Positions 33,256 to 42,104 are shown, counted from the first letter of the stretch. The stretch: 64,000 bases of DNA from Orientallactaga sibirica (GCA_036365145.1 JAEOAD010000025.1:29273001-29337000); one strand, 5' to 3'. Notes: generated from the sequence alone by a model not told the origin. Numbers and translations are program-made.

Positions 33256-33371
33256 CTCTCCCTCCCGGCGCGGCGCGGCCCGTCCTCGGCCCGCTCTCCT
33301 CCGCAGCGCCGCGGGCTCCTCCTCATCCACCCCAGCAGGAAGTGACCTCCTCGGCGGCTGTCGTCACTTCC
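33256..33371 (-). other. ETV3: ETV3 exon 1 (5' UTR), candidate
   Basis: The coding sequence starts only 13 nt into exon 2, so an upstream exon is required. Within the CpG island the minus strand reads GGGAGGGAGAG|GTGAGCC, with the exon ending at 33256 and a strong donor at 33255. The transcription start is not visible; the upper bound given here is only the far edge of the inverted ETS-site pair. The exon carries an ATG (33324-33326) that stays open and in frame through the splice to the main ATG, reported separately as a finding. Other donors inside the island cannot be excluded. Confidence 0.55.
33337..33371. promoter_or_regulatory. Inverted pair of ETS-binding motifs
   Basis: AGGAAGTGAC on the plus strand (33337-33346) is mirrored by GTCACTTCC (33363-33371), i.e. 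GGAAGTGAC on the minus strand, with 16 bp between. Both arms match the GGAAGTG ETS core, and the pair lies at the probable ETV3 transcription start. Binding by activating ETS factors such as GABPA, or by ETV3 itself, is inference. Confidence 0.6.
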
Positions 33372-33684
33372 AGCCCGGCCCCGGGCCCGCCCGCCACGCC
33401 TGGCGTCGCGTCCCGGCCTCGCTCACGCCCCGCGGAAGGCGGCCGGCCCTCTGCCCAGAGCCCCCGGGGAAGGAGCGCCTCCCGAGCACGCAGTGGCTGC
33501 CGCGTCCTCCGCTCGACACCCGGGACCACCGTCCACTCATGGGCTGGCCACTGTCACTCATTTAGTCTCCATTCTAGAAGCTGCAAAGCATTTCCCTTCT
33601 TGAAACATCGCCTCTTTCCGGTTGGTTCCCTCTTGAGCAGTTGCAAATATCTTGTCCAAAGCTACTCAGTAAAATATTTTATTT

Positions 33685-33875
33685 AGGGCTGAAGAGATGG
33701 CTGAGCGGTTAAGGCGCTTGCCTGCAAAGCCAAAGGATCCCGGTTCGATTCCCTAGGACCCACGTAAGCCAGATGCACAAGAGGGCGCATGCGTCTGGAG
33801 TTCGTTGGCAGTGGCTGGAGGCCCTGGCGCACCCATTCTTTCTCTGTCTTTCAAATAAATAAAATATATATTTTA
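33685..33875 (+). mobile_element. tRNA-derived SINE, young-looking
   Basis: gggctgaagagatggctgag cggttaaggcgcttgcc keeps its CpGs. It sits about 310 bp outside the ETV3 promoter. Confidence 0.92.
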
Positions 33876-33879
33876 AAAT

Positions 33880-34064
33880 GTTTTATTTATTTATGTAAAA
33901 ACACACACACACACAGGGTGTGCCAGGCCTGTAGCCACTACCAACGAACTCTAAATGCATGCACCACTTTGTGCATCTGGCTTTATGTGGGTACCGGGGA
34001 ATCGAACTTAGGTTGTTAGGCATTGGAAGCAAGTGGTTTAACTGCTGAGCCATCTCACCAGCTC
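33880..34064 (-). mobile_element. tRNA-derived SINE, minus arm of inverted pair
   Basis: Tail to tail with the preceding copy, with a short (CA)n at 33901-33916. Confidence 0.88.
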
Positions 34065-34277
34065 CTTTTTTTCTCTTTAGAACTTAATGATGAGGGATCT
34101 GAAGCCAGCCTCCATCAGTGTAATCACACATGGTGTCCAGATTAAGTAATGAGAGTAAAAAGAGTGAGGGAGGTGAAGATAAATGATAGAATTGAAAATC
34201 TGCATATAACCTGTCCAATTACACCTTTCCATCCTGTGTAGCACATAAAAAGAGCACCATTAGTTATAAAAGTTGGC

Positions 34278-34444
34278 TTTAGCAGGGCGTGGTGGCACAC
34301 GCCTTTAATCCCAGCACTCGGGAGGCAGAGGTAGGAGGATTGCTGAGAGTTCGAGGCCACCCTGAGACTACATAGTTAATTCCAGGTCAGCCTGGACCAG
34401 AGTGAGACCCTACCTCGCAAACCAAAAAAAAAAAAAAAAAAAAA
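34278..34444 (+). mobile_element. B1-type SINE, close to consensus
   Basis: gcagggcgtggtggcacacg; 21-A tail. Confidence 0.92.
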
Positions 34445-34447
34445 GTT

Positions 34448-34610
34448 GGTTTTGCCAGAGGTGGATGCATATCTTTTAATCCCAGCATGCCACAGGGTAG
34501 GCTGAGGTAGGAGGATTGACGTGAGTTTGAGGGCAGCCTGACCTACAGAGTGAGTTTCAGGTGAGGCTGGAATAAAATGAGACCTTGCCTCAAAACAAAA
34601 CAAAACAGCC
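34448..34610 (+). mobile_element. B1-like SINE, old
   Basis: ccagaggtggatgcatatct through gaccttgcctcaaaac. Confidence 0.75.
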
Positions 34611-34819
34611 CAAAACATGCTACTAGCCCATTAGTTTCTTTCTTTCTCCCTTTTTCTCTCTTCTCCCTCTGTCTCTTTCTCCCATCCCCTACATTGCTAC
34701 ATTGTGATAATGGCATGTGCTACCACACCTGCTTCTGCTACTAGTCCTTCTCTAGGTGTGAACAAGTTGACTACTAAGTATAGCTGAAAGTTGTCTTACC
34801 TGTTTTAAAAAGAAGACAG

Positions 34820-34954
34820 AGGCTGGGCGTGGTGCACACCTTTAGTCTCAGCACTTGGGAGGCAGAGGTTAGAGGATCACCATGAGTTCAAGGCCACCCT
34901 GAGACTACATAGTGAATTCCAGGCCAACTTGGGCTAGAGTGAAACCCTACCTTG

Positions 34955-34990
<36 letters not shown>
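34820..34990 (+). mobile_element. B1-type SINE with about 34-A tail
   Basis: gaggctgggcgtggtgcaca; its A tail is the left edge of the 1.6-kb tandem duplication. Confidence 0.9.
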
Positions 34991-34992
<2 letters not shown>

Positions 34993-35025
34993 CAAAAACC
35001 AAACTTTTATTTTTTTAATTTTTAA

Positions 35026-35063
<38 letters not shown>

Positions 35064-35064
<1 letters not shown>

Positions 35065-35210
35065 TTGGTTTTTTGAGATAGGGTTTCACTTTAGTCCAGG
35101 CTGACCTGGAATTCCCTGTGTAGGCTCAGCGTGGCCTCAAACTCACTGCGATCCTCCTACCTCTGCCTCCCGAATGCTGGGATTAAAGGCATGCGCCACC
35201 ACACCCGGCT
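35064..35210 (-). mobile_element. B1-type SINE (duplication unit, copy A)
   Basis: gagatagggtttcactttag through accacacccggct; its counterpart is at 36741-36886. Confidence 0.9.
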
Positions 35211-35637
35211 AAAATGACCAAATTTTAAGTGCCACCGAGAGCGTTATCCATATCTGCAAGCCATCCGTGAGTTCTTTGTGTATAGGAGTAGTCTACATAG
35301 CCTCCCGTTTCTGTGAAGCCCCCAAGACACTGTTCTGTGTTAGGTTGAACAGAACAAAAGATCAGGGCCTAGCTGAAGGGATACTGTGGTCCTTTTACCT
35401 TCAAGTATCAGCCTTGTTGCCCTGCTTACGTTGTGGTCTGTGTCGCTTCCTCCACGTGTCTATCCGCATCTCACTGTGGGGTGGCTAAGCTAGATCTCTC
35501 ATTGTGGCAGTTTATGTGTTAACACAATGCAGCATAGCAAATGGCATGATGTCAATATGGCAGATGAATAAATGTTTGTAGAAATCACTAGACCCACGAG
35601 AACCCTCAAGTTCTCACATGCAAATCTTTTTTTTCTT

Positions 35638-36106
35638 TTTTAGTTTTTTCCTGCTAGGGTCTCACTCTAGTTCAGGCTGACCTGGAACTGACTCACTGTA
35701 TAATCACAGGTTGGCCTTGAACTCATCTTGATCCTCCTACTTATGCCTCCTTAGTGCTGGGAGTAATTTTATTTTTTTGTTTGTTTTGTTTTTCTTTTTT
35801 TCTTTTTTTCTCTCATTTTTTTTCGAGGTAGGATCTCACTCTAGCTCAGGCTGACCTGACCTGGAATTCACTATGTAGTCTCAGGGTGGCCGCGAACTCA
35901 CAGCGATCCTCCTACCTCTGCCTCCCAAGTGCTGGGATTAAAGGCGTGAGCCATCACACCCGGCTTTGTTTTTGTTTTTCGAGGTAGGGTCTCTCTCTAG
36001 CCCAGGCTGACCAGGAATTCACTATGTAGTTCTCAAACTCACGGCTATCATCCTACCTCTGTCTCCTGAATGGCGGGATTAAAGACACGTACCACCACCC
36101 CTGCTT
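35638..36106 (-). mobile_element. Three antisense B1-type SINEs in series (copy A)
   Basis: Each restarts with a T-run and a gctagggtctcact/gaggtagg start (35638, 35820, 35966). The middle one has a duplicated ctgacctgac. Confidence 0.88.
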
Positions 36107-36123
36107 TTCTCTTTCTCTCTTTT

Positions 36124-36171
<48 letters not shown>

Positions 36172-36274
36172 TCCTTCTTTCCTTCTTTCTTTCTTTCTTT
36201 CTCTTCCTTCCTTTCTCCTTTCTCCCTCCTCCTCCTTCCTTCCTTCCTTCCTTCCTTCCTTCCTTCCTTCCTTC

Positions 36275-36309
<35 letters not shown>

Positions 36310-36310
36310 T
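36107..36310. repeat. Polypyrimidine tract (TTTC)n-(CCTT)n-(TTTC)n
   Basis: About 200 bp with a roughly mirror-symmetric arrangement of units; the corresponding tract at 37775-37912 is shorter and CCCT-rich. Confidence 0.9.
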
Positions 36311-36459
36311 TTGAGTCAACACAGGCTGGCCTTGAACTCCTGATCCTCCTTCCTCTGCCTCCCAAGATCTGGGATTACAGGCATGTGCTACCATGCAGCT
36401 GTTTGTTTGTTTGTTTGTTTGTTTGTTTGTTTGTTTGTTTTTTATTTAAGAAGCAGTAG

Positions 36460-36610
36460 AAGCCGGACATGGTGGCACGCACATTTAATCCCAGCACTTG
36501 GGAGGCAGAGGTAGGAAGATCACTGTGAGTTCAAGGCCATCCTGAGACTACATAGTGAATTCAGCCTGGGCTAGACTGAAACCTACTTCAAAAAAACAAA
36601 ACAAAACAAA
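36460..36610 (+). mobile_element. B1-type SINE (copy A)
   Basis: gccggacatggtggcacgca; lacks the ccaggt of gaattccaggtcagcc that copy B (38040-38185) retains. Confidence 0.88.
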
Positions 36611-36634
36611 ACACAAAGAAAAGAAACCAGGGTG

Positions 36635-36668
<34 letters not shown>

Positions 36669-36701
36669 AAAAAAACCAAACTTTTATTTTTTAATTTTTA
36701 A

Positions 36702-36740
<39 letters not shown>

Positions 36741-36886
36741 TTGGTTTTTTGAGATAGGGTTTCACTTTAGTCCAGGCTGACCTGGAATTCCCTGTGTAGG
36801 CTCAGCGTGGCCTCAAACTCACGGCGATCCTCCTACCTCTGCCTCCCGAATGCTGGGATTAAAGGCATGCGCCACCACGCCCGGCT
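36741..36886 (-). mobile_element. B1-type SINE (copy B)
   Basis: Counterpart of 35064-35210, differing at a few bases (actcacggcgatcc against actcactgcgatcc). Confidence 0.9.
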
Positions 36887-37314
36887 AAAATGACCAAATT
36901 TTAAGTGCCACCGAGAGCGTTATCCATATCTGCAAGCCATCCGTGAGTTCTTTGCGTATAGGAGTAGTCTACATAGCCTCCCGTTTCTGTGAAGCCCCCA
37001 AGACACTGTTCTGTGTTAGGTTGAACAGAACAAAAGATCAGGGCCTAGCTGAAGGGATACTGTGGTCCTTTTACCTTCAAGTATCAGCCTTGTTGCCCTG
37101 CTTACGTTGCCGTCTGTGTCGCTTCCTCCACGTGTCTATCCGCATCTCACTGTGGGGTGGCTAAGCTAGATCTCTCATTGTGGCAGTTTATGTGTTAACA
37201 CAATGCAGCATAGCAAATGGCATGATGTCAATATGGCAGATGAATAAATGTTTGTAGAAATCACTAGACCCACGAGAACCCTCACATGCAAATCTTTTTC
37301 TTTTTTTTTTTTTA

Positions 37315-37773
37315 GTTTTTTCCCCCGCTAGGGTCTCAGTCTAGTTCAGGCTGACCTGTAACTGACTCGCTGTATAGTCACAGGTTGGCCTTGAACTCAT
37401 CTTGATCCTCCTACTTATGCCTCCTTAGTGCTGGGAGTAATTTTATTTTTTTGTTTGTTTTGTTTTTCTTTTTTTCTCTCATTTTTTTTCGAGGTAGGAT
37501 CTCACTCTAGCTCAGGCTGACCTGACCTGGAATTAACTATGTAGTCTCAGGGTGGCCGCGAACTCACAGCGATCCTCCTACCTCTGCCTCCCAAGTGCTG
37601 GGATTAAAGGCGTGAGCCATCACACCCGGCTTTGTTTTTGTTTTTCGAGGTAGGGTCTCTCTCTAGCCCAGGCTGACCAGGAATTCACTATGTAGTTCTC
37701 AAACTCACGGCTATCATCCTACCTCTGTCTCCTGAATGGCGGGATTAAAGACACGCACCACCACCCCTGCTTT
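37315..37773 (-). mobile_element. Three antisense B1-type SINEs in series (copy B)
   Basis: Starts at about 37315, 37487 and 37633; the same ctgacctgac duplication as in copy A shows that it predates the tandem duplication. Confidence 0.88.
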
Positions 37774-37774
37774 T

Positions 37775-37858
37775 CTCTTTCTCTCTCCCTCCCTTCCTTC
37801 CTTCCTTCCTCCCTCCCTCCCTCCCTCCCTCCTCCCTCCCTCCCTCCTCCTCCCTCCT

Positions 37859-37910
<52 letters not shown>

Positions 37911-37912
37911 TT
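37775..37912. repeat. Polypyrimidine tract (copy B)
   Basis: (CCTT)n, (CCCT)n, (CCT)n, then (TTTC)n. Confidence 0.9.
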
Positions 37913-38039
37913 TGAGTCAACGCAGGCTGGCCTTGAACTCCTGATCCTCCTGCCTCTGCCTCCCAAGATCTGGGATTACAGGCATGTGCTACCATGCCCA
38001 GCTGTTTGTTTGTTTGTTTGTTTTTATTTAAGAAGCAGT

Positions 38040-38190
38040 AGAAGCCGGACATGGTGGCACGCACATTTAATCCCAGCACTCAGGAGGCAGAGGTAGGAAG
38101 ATCACTGTGAGTTCAAGGCCATCCTGAGACTACATAGTGAATTCCAGGTCAGCCTGGGCTAGACTGAAACCTACTTCAAAAAAACAAAAC
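38040..38190 (+). mobile_element. B1-type SINE (copy B)
   Basis: gccggacatggtggcacgca, ending in (AAAAC)n. Confidence 0.88.
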
Positions 38191-38226
38191 AAAACAAAAC
38201 ACAAAGAAAAGAAACCAGGGTGATTC

Positions 38227-38426
38227 AGAACGAGCAGTTTCTTTCTTTTTTTTTTTTTTTTTTTGGTTTCTCGAGGTAGGGTTTCACTCTAGTCCAGGCT
38301 GACCTGGAATTAACTATGTAGTCTCAGGGTGGCCTCGAACTCTCGGCGATCCTCCTACCTCTGCCTCCCGAGTGCTGGGATTAAAGGCGTGCGCCACCAC
38401 GCCCGGCTAGAACGAGCAGTTTCTTT
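38227..38426 (-). mobile_element. Young B1-type SINE with 18-bp target-site duplication
   Basis: An antisense B1 with poly(T) (38245-38408) lies between perfect copies of agaacgagcagtttcttt at 38227-38244 and 38409-38426. Its sequence is close to consensus with CpGs intact. Confidence 0.95.
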
Positions 38427-38750
38427 AGAGAATTTGAAACTGCCAACCTTTTAGCTCAGATGGTCATGGTTCGAGCCAGCAGTGTTTTCTCTAAGGGCTC
38501 CGTGTGCTGCGAGGGGCCAGAAACCAGAGTTTGGGGACACATTTTGCTTATATTTGTACTCACAATAGATTCCCAGGGGTTCTGTGTGACTTCTTCGTGA
38601 CTAGGGTCACAGAAGATGAGTAAACATAATTAGCAGAGGTGAACTGGTTTCTGTACTGACTGGAGTATGAATTGGTTTCTTGAGAAATGCTTATATTCTA
38701 GCATAACTCAGAGAAAGAGAAAGAGGGAGGGGGGGGAGAGAAAGAGAAAG
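38427..38750. other. Unique sequence with a GA-rich end
   Basis: A purine-rich run gagaaagagaaagagggagg lies at 38711-38750; nothing else was seen. Confidence 0.45.
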
Positions 38751-38752
38751 CT

Positions 38753-38958
38753 AGGGCTGGAGAAATGGCTTAGAGGTTAAGGTATTTACCTGCAAAGCCA
38801 AAGGACCCAGGTTTGATTCTCCAGGACCCACATAAGCCAGATGTACAAGGGACACATACATCTGGAGTTCGTTTGTGGTGGCTAGAAGCCCTGGCGTGCC
38901 CATTCTCTCTCTGTGTCTGTCTCTCTATCTCTGCTTGCAAATAAATAAATAAATAAAA
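38753..38958 (+). mobile_element. tRNA-derived SINE
   Basis: gggctggagaaatggcttag through (AAAT)n. Confidence 0.9.
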
Positions 38959-39475
38959 TTAAGAGAACGCTAATCACTAACCTGAAATGGAACAAGTAAA
39001 TTTGGCTTTGGTAAGGCTCAACTGGCATGTCCCTGTGGCTGGGTCTGGGCAGAGAGCTGTGAGCTGAGAACCTCTCTTGTGGCAGAATCTGGGGAGATGA
39101 GGCGGCCTGGGACTTCCTGCCCACTATACCAAGGTCCCCATGCACCATTTCCTTCACCAAGGCATCTAAAGGCTTTCACAACTTGACGCTTTCTTTCAGC
39201 TTCTGAGATGGGAGAGCAAGTGCTTTCGGAAGGCACGGGTGTGAAAATACTTGGTGGTAGCCTAGTGGTCAAGACAGCCTGGTAATGTGCTGGGTCTCAT
39301 CTTGCCAGACGCGCTCTTCATCGGCTGCCACTGCCTTCCACCCCTTCCACCCTTCTTTAGCATTGTTCCACATTCAGGATCGGTTTCTGTCTTCAACTAC
39401 ACACTCTCAACTCCATTCTTACCAAAACACAGCTGCCCTACTGCTGCTTTCTTTTTCTTAATTGTTTTGTAAAAT
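38959..39475. other. Unique sequence
   Basis: No repeat or gene was recognised. Confidence 0.45.
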
Positions 39476-39743
39476 TAATTATTTATTTTTATTATTTATT
39501 TATGTATTTGTGAGTGACAGACAGAGAGAGAAAGAGGCAGATGGAGAGAGAAAGACAGAGAGAGACAGAAATAGGCAGGTAAAGAGAGAGACAATGGGCA
39601 AGCCAGGGCCTCCAGCCACTGCAAACGAACTCCAGATGTGTGTGCCCCCTTGTGCATCTGGCTTACATGGGTTCTGGGGAGTTGAACCTGAGTCCGTTGG
39701 CTTTGCAGGCAAGCACCTTAAGCGCTAAGCCATCTCTCCAGCT
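39476..39743 (-). mobile_element. tRNA-derived SINE with long GA-rich tail
   Basis: The antisense tail (gacagacagagagagaaaga ggcag...) is about 80 bp, longer than in other copies. Confidence 0.9.
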
Positions 39744-39744
39744 T

Positions 39745-39928
39745 ATATTTTTATTTTTATTAATTATTATTATTATTATTATTTCGTTTTTTTGATGTAG
39801 GGTCTCACTCTAGCTCAGGCTGACCTGGAATTCACTCTGTACTCTCAGGGTGGCCTTGAACTCACGGTGATCCTCCTACCTGTGCCTCCCAAGTGCTGGG
39901 ATTAAAGGCGTGTGCCACCATGCCCATG
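39745..39928 (-). mobile_element. (ATT)n and B1-type SINE
   Basis: A full-length antisense B1 (39780-39928) with an ATT-rich tail. Confidence 0.9.
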
Positions 39929-40087
39929 CCCTGCTGAAACTTCCACTATACATTTTCCAAAAGCCCTTCCTGTATTGGCTTCCCTGGCCCTCGTACATTT
40001 CTTTATTGTTCTATTCTCACTCATGTGCTTACGGGTTCTCCGCACCCTAAACCAACCAGGACATATGTTTGATAAAAAATGCTTTCC

Positions 40088-40241
40088 TGCCGGGCGTGGT
40101 GGCACACGCCTTTAATCCCAGCACTCGGGAGGTAGAGGTAGGAGGATCACCGTGAGTTCGAGGCCACTCTGAGACTACATAGTGAATTCCAGGTCAGCCT
40201 GAGCTAGAGGGAGACCCTACCTCAAAGAAAAAAAAAAAAAG
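40088..40241 (+). mobile_element. B1-type SINE, close to consensus
   Basis: gccgggcgtggtggcacacg; short flanking tttcct on both sides may be its target duplication. Confidence 0.92.
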
Positions 40242-40269
40242 GTTTCCTATGTACTCTGGCTGAAGTTGA

Positions 40270-40400
40270 CGTCTCATAACCTCTGTATGTAATGTACACA
40301 TTTGTTCTTCTTGGTGTGTTTGTCTTAGATTGCAGGTCCTCAGAGGTCAGAACTGCTGCTCACAGTGCCCAGAGCAGCTCTTGCCCGTGTGAGAGTACCT
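40270..40400 (+). mobile_element. Possible L2-like fragment
   Basis: gtcttagattgcaggtcctc agaggtcagaac...cacagtgcccagagcag fits the L2 3' end loosely. Confidence 0.35.
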
Positions 40401-40539
40401 AACGAGGAGCTGGGCCTTCTCTGCTCCCCGGGCCGAAGTGCTGGCGAGTCCAGCTTCTTTCTCCTCCCTCGGGCCGGTCGGTTCCGTGTTTCCCACGAGA
40501 AGGCAGGAGGCCTCTCTCCCTCGCTTGTGCTCACCGAGC

Positions 40540-40770
40540 TCGGATTCAGACGACCTGAGCTTCAGTTCCCGCTCTGCTCTCTGCTGACTCTTTCCTGATA
40601 ACACACCAGCCTTCTGAGCCCCAGCCTCCGCCTCCTCCTCCTCCTCCTCCTCCTCCTATCTCAGGGGCCATTATTGATGTCCTTGGGGGGAACAGCGTGT
40701 GATAGCTGCTGTGGAGCACTTGCAAGCCACGGAGCCCTTTGCAAAGGTCAAGAGTCATGATTACTTTTGT
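40540..40770 (-). mobile_element. Possible MIR split by (CCT)n
   Basis: ctcggattcagacgacctga gcttcagttcccgctctgc resembles antisense MIR; a (CCT)n run lies at 40626-40657. Confidence 0.4.
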
Positions 40771-41036
40771 TGTCACCCCAGATGCCACACTGGTTTTGGC
40801 ATCAAGAGCTCAAACTTGACAGCAGTTACTACATAATTCCACAAGCTTCGAGTAGCTCTGTCTCACACTTGGGCCAGAAGCTAATGAGAAAAGAATTTTG
40901 TTTTGAGAATTAGGGCTCTTAGGTTTTGTACCTAAATACTATATTATGATATAACAATCATATCAACTCAGAAACTAGGGTGATCAAGAAACCCTGGTTC
41001 AAAAAAAAAAAAAAGAAAGAAAAGAAACCCTGGTTC

Positions 41037-41252
41037 TTGGGCTGGAGATATGGCTTAGTGGTTAAGGCACTTGCTTGTGAAGCCTACGGACCCAGGTTTG
41101 ATTCCCCAGTACCCACATAAGCCAGATGCACAAGGTGGTGCATGCATCTGGAGTTCATTTGCAGTGGCTGGAGGCTCTGATGCTCCCATTTGCTATCTGC
41201 CTCTTCCTTTTTTTCTCTCTCTCTCAAATCAATAAATAAAATATTTTATAAA
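41037..41252 (+). mobile_element. tRNA-derived SINE
   Basis: gggctggagatatggcttag through caataaataaaat. Confidence 0.9.
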
Positions 41253-41337
41253 AGAACCTTGGTTCTTGAGGGATAGCCTGAGGTGATATGTTTTAATATC
41301 AGTTTCCCATAAAATGAGCATGGTAAGAATTTTCAGG

Positions 41338-41553
41338 GGGTTCTGAGGATGTAGCTCATTGAGTAGAGTGCTTGCCTAGCATGCCTGAAGCCCTGGGTTT
41401 GATCCCAGCACTGCATAAATCAGGTGCAGTGTTACCTGCCTGTAATCCCAGCACTTAGGAGGTACAGGCAAGATCAGACATTAAAGGTCATCTTTGGTCT
41501 ACCTAGTCAGTTTGAGACCAGCCTGGGATAAATGAGACATTTCAAAAAAGGGC
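41338..41553 (+). mobile_element. ID-B1 composite (B4-like) SINE
   Basis: An ID-type head (tgtagctcattgagtagagt gcttgcctagcatg) is joined to a B1-type body (gttacctgcctgtaatccca gcactt). Confidence 0.7.
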
Positions 41554-42100
41554 AGGGCTGGACCCAGGTTCAGCAGTTACCCACAGCTTGCCTGCAAAGC
41601 CTAAGACCCAGGTTCAAAAGAGAAAAGTCTCCACATAAAAGCCATAAAATAAACAAAGTGGTGCAAGTTCTTAGTTAAAATTTGCAGTATTTAGAGGCCC
41701 CAGTGTGTGTGCCACAGCACCCATTCTCTATAACAATCAAGGTGTTTGTGTTCCACCTTCATCATTATTATTTTGGTTTAAAATAAATAAATAAGTTAAA
41801 AAAGAAAATAAAGAAACTTATTGGTTCTTGCTGGATATATGGTCATATGTTTGTGTTCCACCTTATCCAGTTTGATTCCCAAAAGTGCTGTGGATTAAGG
41901 CATTTTCATTTATGGGTTCTGGAGGTTTTTGAGTGCCCATTAAGGTCTGCACCTCCTTTTTCTCATGCCTCAAATTCATTTAAATAAACTGGGTTCTGGG
42001 TCCCAGTTCTTGAGGGATGCCTAGGTAGTCTCAGGTGGCCTTTTACTCAGTGATCCCCTCTGCCTCCCCTGAGCTGGGATTAAAATGCGCCTTCCACCTT
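41554..42100. other. Scrambled mosaic of SINE fragments
   Basis: Short, deletion-riddled pieces of tRNA-SINE and B1 alternate in inconsistent order, with internally repeated phrases (caccttcatcattattattt at about 41755 and 42090). It does not parse as normal insertions (see findings). Confidence 0.5.
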
Positions 42101-42104
42101 CATC

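Larger units (their letters stand above)
16145..33371 (-). other. ETV3: ETV3 gene (METS/PE1 ETS repressor), whole transcription unit
   Basis: ETV3 encodes a nuclear ETS-domain repressor that binds GGAA/T sites of ETS target genes. In macrophages it is known to damp Ras/ETS-driven proliferation genes and to work with the RNA helicase DDX20. Four coding exons on the minus strand splice with GT-AG junctions and consistent phases into 1503 nt including the stop (500 aa; the human protein is about 512 aa as I recall). Residues about 35-117 form the ETS domain (LWHFILELL ... LSRALRYYYNKR). The rest is the proline-rich repressor region shared with ERF. Introns are 588 bp (31069-31656), 1667 bp (29164-30830) and 8373 bp (20675-29047). 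The 5' end lies in a CpG island. The 3' end is inferred from an AATAAA at 16159-16164. The best alternative, the paralogue ERF, is excluded by the N-terminus MKAGCSIVEKPEGGG and the C-terminus GLATAAADA, both typical of ETV3. Confidence 0.95.
32690..33540. promoter_or_regulatory. CpG island promoter of ETV3
   Basis: Sequence in this interval is very rich in G+C and in undepleted CpG, in a genome segment that otherwise has few CpGs outside SINEs. It contains GC boxes (cgggcgggcggg at 32781-32792) and several ETS motifs, with no obvious TATA box. It spans the inferred exon 1 of ETV3 and the start of intron 1. Long open frames here on both strands (228, 213 and 243 codons) are explained by the shortage of stop codons in GC-rich DNA. 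Confidence 0.85.
34957..36637. repeat. 1.6-kb tandem duplication, copy A
   Basis: A direct repeat of the interval that recurs at 36638-38225. Contents in order: (ATT)n 35027-35063; antisense B1 35064-35210; about 410 bp of unrecognised core (35211-35620); antisense B1s at 35638-35764, 35820-35965 and 35966-36106; a pyrimidine tract 36107-36310; a B1 stub 36306-36400; (TTTG)n; and sense B1 36460-36605. The right edge is gaaaccagggtgatt. Confidence 0.92.
36638..38225. repeat. 1.6-kb tandem duplication, copy B
   Basis: Same order as copy A: (ATT)n 36703-36740; B1(-) 36741-36886; core 36887-37295; B1(-) 37315-37440, 37487-37632 and 37633-37773; pyrimidine tract 37775-37912; B1 stub 37910-38003; B1(+) 38040-38185. 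The main differences are microsatellite length, a loss of about 10 bp near 37285, and scattered substitutions. Confidence 0.92.

Noticed and set aside
32196..33565. Long ORFs of 213-243 codons in the CpG island on both strands
   Set aside because: GC-rich DNA has few stop codons. The frames are Arg/Pro/Ala-rich, overlap on both strands and span the ETV3 promoter and intron 1. Only the short exon 1 segment in frame with ETV3 was kept as a lead.
33685..33760. tRNA gene suggested by tggctgagcggttaaggcgc and ggttcgattcc boxes
   Set aside because: These boxes are the tRNA-derived head of a SINE; the cloverleaf does not close and the element continues into the SINE body.
36048..38079. Lys/Glu/Arg-rich or Phe/Ser/Leu-rich ORFs over the pyrimidine tracts
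   Set aside because: They are translations of tetranucleotide repeats and B1 sequence.
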